From Symbiodinium natans (lineage: Eukaryota > Sar > Dinophyceae > Suessiales > Symbiodiniaceae), in the NCBI GenBank assembly GCA_905221605.1, contig CAJNDS010002853.1, positions 219,652 to 259,570 on the forward strand: 39,919 nt of DNA, written 5' to 3'. Of the stretch, positions 1 through 11,200 are shown one piece after another (position 1 is the first letter of the stretch; each line of letters starts with the position of its first letter). The position numbers and the translations under genes are program-made. Under the pieces are notes generated by a model that saw only the letters and a list, made by a program, of their open reading frames with translations, made no database searches and was not told the DNA's origin.

Positions 1-1313
1 TTCCCGTCTCTCAGCTTCTCTTTCTGTTTCAGTGCATGTCAGAGTGTGTGTGCGACAGCGCGAGAGTGGAGTCAGTGAACGGGCAGCTGCCCTGAATGCG
101 ATTTTGTTTTCAGGAGAAGGGTAGAGTAGATCCATTCTCGGAGTAGTTGCATAGTCCGAGCATTGATTTGATTAGCCCTTCGGAGCTGACCCAGCCTGTG
201 ATGCAACAGCGCACGATGCAACCCAGGGCTTCGCGACTTTGCGGGGTTATTTGGCAGGCAGAACTGCACGACGCGAGTTCGAGCTCCCGAGATCTCCTTA
301 CTTCTAGCAAAAAAAGGAGCCCTCACTGAGACACAGAAGTGTGGGCCGCAAGGCCGCAGGGCCGCATTTGGCCGCCATTGGCCGCCTTTTGCGCGGGGGG
401 CAGATTTTCGCAGCTGCTGCTGGAGTGTGCGTGTGGGGGTATCAGTGCCTTCAGAGCACTGGGAAAAGCCGTGGGGGGGCAGATGAGGGGCTCTGACAGA
501 GCCCTTGATGTGGAGCACTATAGCAACACAACCGAATCGCCGTCGAAAAACAAGGGGTTGCCCTGAAAAATCCTCAAGTCACAAGTCCCTGAAGGGCTTC
601 CGCATGGCAAGTAGAGTCTGCCACCAACACTGGAGACGCAACTCGCCATCCTCCCTGTGCTGCTCGCTCGGATGTGACTGCGAGTTGCGCTGAGCTTGAG
701 AGCATTGATGAGGTATCACAACAGGTCAAGAAGGGCAAGAACACAGGGAAGGCGACCAGGGAGTTTTCCCGAGCAGCCGTGACTTGTCCAAGCTGAGTTT
801 TCCAGGAGGAGAGCGCGGCGGTGGAGCAGGTTGCGTTTTGAATTCGCCTCGCAAGCAGCTGGAAGTCTCAGGTCTTGGAAGCCGCGCATCTGCAAAAAGC
901 TACTGGCTCACAGAGGGGCAGTGAAGCCATGGAACCCACCAAGCAGCAAGATTAGCCCGAGGTTTTTGCGCCTGGTAGTTTCGCAAGGCTCTTAGCAAGG
1001 CCCTTATTGCAAGGACCTTAGCCAGACACTTAGCAAGGCCTCTTGGCAAGGCCTCTTGGCAAGGCCCTTAGGCCCTTAGCAAGGCATAGCGCGCGCCCTT
1101 CCCAATGTTACAGCCAGTCTGGGCGAAGGGCGCAGTTCGACTAGTAACGTTTGCTGGGCCATGGACGTGATGCCATGGACAAGGCGGACGGGGTTCGGTG
1201 AACCCGTCATGTAGTGTCATGTAATTGATGTCATGTGATGTCGTGTGATGTCATGTGATGTCATGTGATGTCATGTAATGTCATGTAATGTCGTGTAGCA
1301 TCAGGCTTGCATC
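1..1313. other. Upstream region with short tandem repeats, no gene recognised
   Basis: Open frames here are short and none resembles a known protein. Two repeat tracts are visible. One is an irregular AGCAAGGCC-type repeat at about 970-1086. The other is about ten copies of a 10-base unit close to TGATGTCATG at 1205-1300, lying directly in front of the proposed start codon. The second tract is packed with ATG and TGA triplets, so if transcribed it would place many tiny upstream frames before the gene. No TATA-like or other promoter can be called; dinoflagellate promoters are poorly defined. Confidence 0.5.
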
Positions 1314-1361
1314 ATGCATGATGTACGGCATTTTGTGCGGAGGCTGGTGCCTTCGATGAAC
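1314..1361 (+). CDS. Dynein HC putative first coding exon (start codon)
   Basis: ATG at 1314 opens MHDVRHFVRRLVPSMN, which resembles the extreme N-terminus of DNAH17 and ODA beta chains: a short D-x-R-hydrophobic helix followed about ten residues later by the segment in exon 2. A GA-type donor after 1361 keeps phase 0 with the exon starting at 1604. The resemblance is short, so an earlier or different start exon remains possible. Confidence 0.4.
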
Positions 1362-2210
1362 GAGGGCTTTGGGTTCTGCGGAGGCCAGAATCACAGGATG
1401 TCACGGGATCAGCATGGGACAGCATGGGCCGGCATGGGCCGGCATGGGGCAGCATGGGACGCTGGTGCACACCTTTTCGTGCTCAGGGTCAGCACGATCT
1501 TTGCTGTGCGCAGAGAGAAGCTGGAGCGGGACTTTTGTTGCCGGACCTGCTCTCCCTTGAAACGCTTAGGGGGCCGAAGTCACAACGCCATCCTGGCCCC
1601 AAGGACAAGTTCCTCCAACTGCTGGGCGAGGATGCGAATTCCAGCAGAGTGCTGAACCACTTTCTCAATGAGGCTGGTTGCACCAGCACCGACGGCCCAA
1701 AGAAGGCTCACATTGCCTGCAAGGTGGAAGTGCCAGCAGTCTTCTTTCATTCGAAGCTTGGCCGCATGCTGCTCTAGAAGAGCATGTTACGACATGCTGG
1801 TTTGTCCCAGAGGTCTGGAAATGGGGACAGCTGCACCGTATCCACAGACTTGCCGACGGTCCCGAACCCGGTGGATCCACATTGGATTCGAGCTCTGAAC
1901 GCTGAGCTTTGCTTTGCGTGTGAGCGTGTGAGCTGTTGCTGATTCTCAGTGCGAGTGAAGTGCGGCTGTGGAGTGAGCGAAACGGTGAATGTGGGGCGCC
2001 AAACCTCGGGGCGTCTACAGGAACCACCCGTCTCAGGGTAAGGAGGATCGTTTCATTGTTGATTCCGGCTTCTGGTGTCTCTTGCAACATCTTGCAGGCC
2101 TTCTTGTTTCCTTGGTTTCCGTGAATCGAGCGCTCACCCCGGTGACCCCGGTGTCTGTTACATCCCTCGCCCATGAATGTAAGTGCGCAGATGGGTGCAG
2201 GTATGGGTGC

Positions 2211-2268
<58 letters not shown>

Positions 2269-5200
2269 GTGTGTGCGTAGATGTGTGCAGAGAAGCAGCA
2301 CGGTGTTGCAGAGATTTCCTGTTAAGGCAGCTCAGCTCAAGAAGAAGGCGGGGAGCCCAGGAAGTCAAGGGAGTCAAGGAAGTCAAGGGAGTCAAGGGAG
2401 TCACCGGTCAGCGGCACCCAGCGTGCCAGGTTCTGGCCCTAGTGCGGTCCAAGCACGAGGTGGGGGGGGGGGGGGGGTGCACAGAAATTTCGGGGCCAAC
2501 TCTGAGCCCGCTAATCCAACTCTGAGCCCTCTGACTCCCAGGTGGAGATTGACTTAGGCGGGGCACATGCGCTGTTTTACGACGGCATGGACGGCTTTGT
2601 CTGTGGTCTCTGTTGTCTTTTTCTTTGCTCCTCCGCCATGCTGTCCTTGAGTCATTTTGTCTCCAGCCAGAGGCCCTGGGAGGCGACCTTCCGTGGTCTT
2701 CGTCGAGCTCGCGAAGGCTTCTTTTGTGGTGTGCGTGGCATGAACAAACCAGGACAGTACCAGACATCAGTAACATACGAGTTCTATCGAACCCAGGGGA
2801 TCATGGACCTCATCAATTCCTACTGCCACTCTGTTTATCTCTCCGTCCTCATGAACCCTGCGAATCAGCGGGGCTGGCCCTTTGCTCAGTCAATAATTGA
2901 GATGAGGATCTTGGCGGGGAAGGGGAACAGGCTTCTGTGCTTTCATGGCGAGGTTGTGGTGTTGCAAGTGGGCAATTGAGAGGAGAGGCGTTCGGAGTAG
3001 AGGGAGACGTGGAGGGCTGTTGTGACACATCTGAGGTCAGACCTTATCACACGGGACCTCTTAGACAAGTTTCACAGCACCTCGGTTTCATCGTCGTCTG
3101 CCAGGACGCCCCTCTCCTGTGCATCCCACGTGTCAGGCTTTCTCGCAAGCCTTCACGTGACTGTCGGCCTCCGACAGGCGCGAGCTGCGCACAAGCTGGG
3201 CACAAGCTGGGCACAAGCGTTGGGGGTGCCGCAAGTTCTCTGGAGAATCTGCCAGGGCCAGACGCTCTTGCCCTTGCCACCCAGGGAGGCTGTGCAGGCC
3301 AGTGCATGGCCGTGTGCCGTTCTCTAGACGTTTTCTAGAGCTCTCTCCCTATGATCTTACTCTCATTCTGTCTCGCTTCTCTGGCTTCTCTGAAAGGAGG
3401 GAGCTGGCGGGCCAGGCGGACATTTTCTACCACCATATTGCTCATGAATCATTACCTCTTTTCCAGAGTGCCTTTGTTTACAGGATATACGGCCCCTGCC
3501 TGTTTGAGGCAAGACGTCCAGCGCCGCTTCCACGAGCAAGGTGCGATCAGACGGTGTCTTGTGACAGAGACAGACAGAGGGAGAGCCGAGAGCGAGAGAG
3601 AGAGAGAGAGCGAGCACTGGGCGCGCCTTGGAGCACGGGGGGGCCTCTCGGGGTCTCCTCATGCCCAGCAGAAGAAGAAGAGAGAGCACTGGAAGGAAGG
3701 AAGGAAGAAGAGAGAGAGAGAGAGAGACAGAGAGAGCGAGAGAGGGTTTTGGGGGCAGCCCGCCTTCGGGAGGGTTAAGCGTGCAGAGAGAGAGAGACAG
3801 ACCAAGCTCCGAGACTGAATCGCGTGGCTGGGCGCGCGCAGTGCGCGGGGAAGGGGGATCCTTTCCTCAGGCCCCCGTAGAAGAAGAAGAAGAAGCAGCA
3901 GAAGAAGAAGAAGCAGAAGAAGAAGAAGAAGACGAAGAAGAAGAAGCAGAAGAAGAAGAAGAAGAAGAAGAAGAAGAAGAAGAAGAAGAAGAAGAAGAAG
4001 AAGAAGAAGAAGAAGAAGAAGAAGAAGAGAGAGCGGCGATTTTGGCTCAAGTCGGAACCCACCCCCGGCTTGAGCCAGTGAGCAGCCATTTTGAGTTTCG
4101 AGACCGCCTTGGGCCCTTGGGGGACTCCGACGGAACGAGCGGCAAATTGTGGGGTTTAGGTGACCATCTGTTTCCACGGGGCCTGGACTAGTACTGAGGG
4201 TGTACGCTCTAGCCCGAGGTGTGCCGCGGTCGTAGTTAACGACTGGAGTGCACCTGCTTCGTTCTTGGGGGCGAAGAAGAAGAGGGGGGAGGACGGCAAT
4301 GGATGGGGGAACAAAGCACAGCTGGAAGAGGGGGATAGAGTGGGCAGAGGAGGGCAGATGGCCATGGGAGGGGGAAGTAAGCTGGCAGAACCAAGACACT
4401 GAGACGGCTTGGCGATGGAGAGCCAAAAAAGGCCAGTGGGAGCGAAGATCGCAGGCTTGGCAGTGCAGAAAGCACCGCATAGGGTGAAGCAAATACGTCG
4501 ACGTCCAGATGTACTGAATCTGACAAGTGATGCATATGCCAATGTAAGATACCCAGGGTGTTGCAGTGTAACATTCGATCTCAGGGAGGCCTCGGGGTGT
4601 TTGAGGAATGGTTTGTTCTGTGGGGAGGGGGAGGTTCGGTTTGGCAAGGGGGCATGGGAGGCAGTTCGTAGAGGACTGGTTCCGTTGTGGGGGAGAGGGA
4701 GGTTGAAGTAGGGTTGAGGGTGAAGCGGCGACTTCAATTTTCTGAGAGGTCCGAAAAGCGTGGGGAGGGAGGAGAAGAAGAATAGGTAGACAGGGGTCCT
4801 GCGGCGGGGCCGCCGGTCGGGTACTGGGGCCGCAGTGGACTAGTCAAGTTCGTGGGCTCGGCGTCATTGCAGCTCATCTGCAGCGCAATGCTACCTTCCT
4901 TTGCCGTGCAGCGACTTGGTTGGCCCGTTGGGTCCCCGTTCGGTCTCGGCTGGTCCTGTTGAATTTCTGGAGAGCAAGAGCTGAAATTGGCAGAGGGGGG
5001 GTTCTTTTTGGTGTTTTTTTGTTTTTTTTTTTCGTTTTCTAAACCCTAAACCCTAAACCCGTAACCCTAAACCCCAAACCCTAAAGCCTAAACCCTACAC
5101 CCTAAACCCTAAAACCCTAAAACCCTAAACCCTAAAACCCTAAAACTAAAACCCTAAAACCCTAAAACCCTAAAACCCTAAAACCCTAAAACCCTAAAAC

Positions 5201-8200
5201 CCTAAAACCCTAAAACCCTAAAACCCTAAAACACTAAAACCCTAAAACCCTAAAACCCTAAAACCCTAAAACCCTAAAACCCTAAAACCCTAAAACCCTA
5301 AAACCCTAAAACCCCAAACCCCTAAAACCCTAAAACCCTAAACCCTAAAACCCTAAACCCTAAAACCCTAAAACCCTAAAACCCTAAAACCCTAAAACCC
5401 TAAAGCCCTAAACCCTAAACCCTAAATCCTAAACCCTAAACCCTAAACCCTAAACCCTAACGCTAAACCCTAAAACATACCCAGAGAAAACCAAAAAGAT
5501 ACCCAAAAAAAGCCTAGCTCCGGCAGAGGGTGCGTCCCTGCACCTTTGCCCCCTTGGCGTGCCGACTTGCCCCTTGTCCTTGCCCCTCCAGCCAAATCCC
5601 CTGTCTTTCGCCGGGAATTATGCCTCTGGCACAGTGTGTAGCGCTCTTTGGCTGACGTGCCGTTTCTTCTTGCGAGTGCGCGCGCGCTGCCCCTTCCCGT
5701 GGCGTGTGTTGCATCTAATTCCCCCGCTCTCTCAGCGGAGGTTTGCCCGAATGTTTAGGGTTTTTGGGGGGCCGGGGTAGCATGCATGCGGGCGCACATG
5801 CGCGTGGGGCAACGGGCGTGCTCCCCCGATCCTCTTGTTGGCAGAGAAGGAGGAGGAGGAAGAAGAAGAAGAGGAGAAAGACGAACCCAAGAACAGGTGC
5901 TCTGTCACCTCCCCGAGCCCTTCCCCTTCTAAGAATCCTCTGTTCTTCCTGTCAGGACAGAGTTCACGTCCTGGAAGGAGCAGTGCCCCGATGCATTTCA
6001 TCGCATATCCCACGGAAGTATCACGCCTCGCGATCGATGGGGTGGAATGTTGACAGCCCTTGACAACCCTTGACAGCTCTGATAGCTGATAACGGTGCGC
6101 CCGACGGTGTAACCGACGGTGTCATGGCGCGCGCTGTGTTTGCAGAGCCTCAGAAGGCGAGGGGATAGAAGAGGAAAGAGCCCGATGAACATGCCTAGGT
6201 CATCACCTGGACAAAGCAGGTTCGGTACGTGCTCAAGCAGGATGGGAAGAGTCTTCACGTGCAAAGTTGCTCCGCAAATCGGATGCAAGGAGCCAGAGCA
6301 TGTCTTTCGAGACGGCAGCCCGCAGCCGGACGCGGAGCTGCAGTTCTGGCGGAGCAGGGCCGCTTTCTCGGCATGGCAAAGCCTGAGGGGAGAGAGAGAG
6401 GGAGAGAGAGAGAGAGAGAGGGGAGAAAGAGAGAAGGAGAAGGGCGGAGTGAAGCGAAGAGCGAATACGCCGAATACGCGAGATCCGGCGACGCTAGGCG
6501 AACAACCTGAACTCGATCCACATGCAGCTGCAGATGGAGGGGGTGAAGCGTGTGGGATGCCTGGTGTAGGTCAAGCAAGTCACTAAGTGACTTTGAAGTG
6601 TTGCAATTTGGTGCTCTTTTGCCGTAATCTGCCGCAATCTGCAATGTCCTTCAGGTGCTGCGCTTTTTGGAAGCTAACAAGAGCACCTACGTGGCACCTT
6701 TCGCGCGGCTTCAGAAGGAGGTCGAGGTGGCACCCCCAATTTGATGCTCACCAAATGGCGCCATGCCCTGATTCGCAGCCTTCTTTGTCGTAATCTCAGG
6801 ATGGCAGAGAGGAGGCCAACGACAACGTCAAGTTCCTGAAAGCCCTGGAGCCTCATGTGGATGCATTGCTCAACGAGACCCAGGACTTCGAGGCCAGGAG
6901 ATGTCCAAAAAGAGTATGCTAATTGTAAACGCTTGCGCGCGCCGCCTCGGCAGCCGGACCGGCCCCAGGACAGGAAAGGAGGAAAGCGGGTTTCGCAAAA
7001 AAAGGGGAGGAAGGGCAGCGGGGTTAAAGGGGGGGGTGGGGGGGGGTGGAGGGGGGGTGGGGAGGGGGGAGGGGGGGGGGGGAGGGGGGAGGGGGTGGGG
7101 GTGCGGGGTTTTGAGACACTCCCCCTCTAGGAGCCACCGACACGCGTCACAAAATCTTGCATGGGGGATCCGGGTGTGCTTGTTCCAGACGCTTCTCGGC
7201 AGGAAGCCGAGGCGAATATACAAAAGCAATTGTTTAAAAGCAACATATCTGCGCCCCCCCCACACCCCTCTCCCCCTCCGGGTGCCGAAGTTTTCGGTGT
7301 AAGTTCATTCTTGCAGTGTAGCTTGTGGAAGTAGCAAGGCATATGTCTGGAGTATCATGCCAAAGTGGCTCTGTGCCATTTTGGCCCCATGGGCGTGGGA
7401 TCCACTGTGCTCAGGCAACAATTCGCCCTCTTTCTTTCTGTGCCGCGATGTCGCCATGTCTTCGCCCTCTATGGCTGACAGCTTCACATTCGCAGGGTAG
7501 GTACAGGGTCCTGAGCACCGTCTGTGCCCCGCAGTCGAGTAGCAGCTCAAACTCCTTACCTTGGAGGCCCTTAAGGTGCAAACGTGGGTACATGCTGGAT
7601 CTTAACCATCTTGCTCCTTGACTCCGGACTTTCACACTGGTGCTGTCCATCGAGGTCAGTTCTCTGATGAAGCTTCAGACTTCACTTGCTCGTACAGAGC
7701 GCTGGGCGCACTGATCCGAGGGTGCAATGACACAAATGGCACCACCCAATGCCACTGTGCTTGGAGGTCCTCACCTCGACTTGTTTGGACTGCTTGATCG
7801 CTGCAAGTGGGACTGTGCTGAGTCCGTCGGTACGAACATTCTGCCGGACTGTGTCGACGTGAGACTGGATACCAATTCAATGACCACTGACACTGCTGAA
7901 AACTGTAGACTGCCGAAATTGCCTGCTGACCACAAAGCCCGGACAACACCAATGATCTGGATTGAACTCACCCACTTGAGTGAACTGATTGCTGGTTGCT
8001 CGTTGTCCTGGCAACACTGGCCGGGCGACTGCGCGGCAGACCCTAGTCCACGGACTGAGCTGTGGATTGGGTGATCATTGTCACAATAGCAATAGCGAGT
8101 GCCTAGAGGTCACCACTACTGCACTGTTGGCATCACTGTTCATGTGTCTTCGCAACTGCGATTGCAACATGGGCGAAGTGAGAATGAACTGCAACATGGT

Positions 8201-11200
8201 ATAGGGACTGCACTTCAACCGTGAGCAGCTGTTATTTGACTGCTCGTTTTGGCTGATCAACACACAGCGATTCGTATTAGAGTGCGTGATCATTCGGTGT
8301 GACTGTTGCTTTAACTTTTTTCGCAACTGTGATGACTGTAATGGTTCCTGAAGTCCATCGGGACAGTGTTAGAGAGAAGTGCACCAGCACTGATCCCACT
8401 GAACCTGTGCATCTGCGCACCACGTCACTGCGACTTTACTGCTTGGCTTCATTAAGAGCCCAAAAGCACGGACTGACTGTCGGTCGTCCTTTGCTCAGTG
8501 AGTCTTGTGACTGAGGTGTTACACATATTCGTAACACTTTTTGCATTGAGGGGGGGCGGGGGGGGGGGGGGGGGGCGCCAGCATTGAGAGAGGCACTGGG
8601 GGCTGATCACGTGCGCACGTATGTGCATGCGGGTTGAAGCATGAGCAGACATAAAAGCAGTTCCTGAAAGGTCTTAGAGCAGGTCTTCGATGACGTTTTC
8701 CATGTCCTCCTGCTGGTCTGGAGGAGACTTGGAGGGGGCAAGATCTTCGTAGATGGGGTTCATGTCAGGGTTGCAGCCGCATGCCCAGCTGGACGCAACG
8801 AAGGACTTGGATTTGTAGTTTCAAGGGCCGGAGGAGTCAGAAATCGCACAAGAGCGGCCCTGATGTAAAGGCTTAAAGCCCAGTAGGTGCAATGGGGCCC
8901 ACGGGGAGAACAGCAGTACGTAGCAGCACCCGACAAGTGATCCTGCGGTCACGTTTCTCCACGTTTTGCATGACAAGGCCATTGCAGAGGCAAATTGCGT
9001 TCTCGGGTCACTTGGGTTGCAGGCATTCCAAGTACTACAACTCTCTGGCGCGTCTTGCAGTCATCGTGCGCCAGATATGCAACAGCCTTGTTGCCCAGGC
9101 ACTTCTTGACCTGTGCTAGTGTTAGTCGCGGCTTCACCTGAGGCTTGCGTAGCCTTGCGCAGCCTTCCCCAGACATCATCCTGTTCAGGCCACGCGCTAC
9201 ATCTCCGGCAGCAGTGTCTTTGAGATGATCCTTCAAAGTGAGGCAGCGTATCCGGCACAGAAGAGAAGCGCAAACGCAATCGGGAATCTTCTGAGGCCTT
9301 GGAGTGTCACCATATGCTGGAACATGTGCTGCGAGCGATCGGATCGCTGCAGGTCCTGCCCTTGCAATCGTTTCCCTCATGCTGCTGCGAGAGTATTTTG
9401 CTCTACTTTGTGCGTAGTTTCCTGTTGGCCCATGCTCTCAAGAGCTGTGAGTCGCATGGAAGGACTCGTACCAGCGCTACCGGACCCTTTCGGAGCAAGG
9501 CCCCAGCGAGGTGTCCGCAGCTCAGTGAAAAGCTTTCTGAGAGGCGTTGAGAGAACACGGCTCAGGCAGGAGGCAGCGAGCGGAAGTGTGAGAGTGTCCG
9601 TGAGAGAAGTGTGTCTCTGTGTGTGTGTGTGTGTTTGTTTGTGTGTGTCTGTGAGGGCCGTGAGGGCTGTGTGAGACATGTGTGAGTGTACTCCAATTTT
9701 GCTTCCGAAGCTGACGCTTTTGCAGATCAGAGATGAGACGAAGTTTCTATCAGTTTCTCGTTCCCATTAACTGTTTTTTCATCGTCATTCCATTTTCTCC
9801 ACTGTCTCTAGCACAAGCATGAGGATTCCCCAAACAAGTACGGCCTGCGAAGGGTGAAGCCGATATGATGCCAGTGTATGATGGGGAGCCAGGAAGCCCT
9901 GACTTTTTGCAGTTCTGTATTGGCGAGATTTCTCCGTGTGTGCGTATTTAGATGTCTCGTTTCCGGGCCTTCACTGTGGGATCAGTGGTAAATGTTTTGC
10001 TAGGAGGTTCTCCCGTCACCCCTCATGTGCTCGTCGGGGTGTCCTGTGACGCTGTGCTGGGCCCTCCCAGCTGCAGGGGAGCTGGGGGACGGGTCTCTTG
10101 AGCTCGTCGGCACTGCAGTGCTCCCGTGGCATGGATCGGCTTGGCTGCTCGTCAATGATCCCCAGAGCGGGTCCCCTCCGTTTGCTTTCCGCTTCCGTGT
10201 GCAGAACGGGATCTTCTTGTGTCCGTTTCGTGCACCAATGATCGAGCTCCGCCTTGTCCAAGTGTCCTTTGAGATTCACCAAGGCCCTGGCCTCTCGCTC
10301 TCATCTGTTTAGGAATCCCTAGTTGGGAAAAAAGGCGACCCCACATAGGCTCCGCTTCTTTGTCTCGGTTTCTGAAAGTGTATTCTTTGCCTTCTTGGCG
10401 GACGTAGGTGCAGATGCTGCGGTTGCAGGGTGGTTTTGCTGGTCACTGTAGAAGTGGCTGGCCCTTTCAATTTTCTGTAGCATTTTCTGCTTCGGTTTGC
10501 TTTGCGCCGCCCTCAGCATCCTCTCTCTTTTTCACATGGCTACTGTTGCCACACCTTGCTGGGAGGACCCTGCCAAAGCCCGTGGAGACAGGACGTCCAG
10601 GGGAACGACTTGTATCTCCCGTCAGGTGACGCAATGTTGTAGCATGTTCATGACCCCAGCATGGTTTGTGGCGCCACGACAATTCGTGACATGCAGGCTC
10701 AAATAGTTGTACAACTTCACTGTCCAGCACACGGCAAGCCATCAGTAAGCCAACATGTCGTGTTTCACCGGTGAGTTGAAACGGAATTGACAAGCCATCT
10801 CTCATCATCTCTCCATTCGTGGGGCGAGGAGGTAGTTGGCGTGAGAGACCTTCGACGCCATACCGCCAATGACGCTGCGAGGGAGGGCAGGGTTCAAGTT
10901 GTGCGCGCCGTGCAGGGTCTGGTGCGCAGCGTTGTTCCCGCTCTTCGCCGTTGCTTCGACATCGACCATAGTGACATCGACCATGAGCGAAATGGCAACC
11001 ACTGAGTCAACCACTGAGTCAGATTCAGCCGAGTCAACAGCGAAGACTTCGACAGACTCCCCACCCAGGGTCTTTCAATGTGATGCGCTGTCCATTCTCG
11101 GCCACAGCCACGATGTCACGCTGCATCGATGCACCGGTGGAACTTGCTATGCGACGGACATGATCTCAACCTGCGGGTGCCCCGCCCTGGCACTGTTTAG

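Larger units (their letters stand above)
3302..5844 (+). other. Large intron 7 packed with repeats
   Basis: A 2.5 kb intron separates LPLPP from the next conserved segment. It holds GA-rich and GAA arrays, a spliced-leader-like sequence with a hairpin, and a telomere-type array (listed separately). Between them, 4100-5030 shows no recognisable exon. Long frames of Glu, Leu or Phe in this stretch are products of the trinucleotide repeat. Confidence 0.7.

Noticed and set aside
3628-4492. Long frames of poly-Glu (+) and poly-Leu or poly-Phe (-)
   Set aside because: They are translations of the GAA and GA repeats; no unique protein sequence supports them.
6241-6258. Longer exon 10 ending at a GT donor (6259)
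   Set aside because: This leaves a 31-base intron and six surplus residues; the GA donor at 6241 gives the family length.
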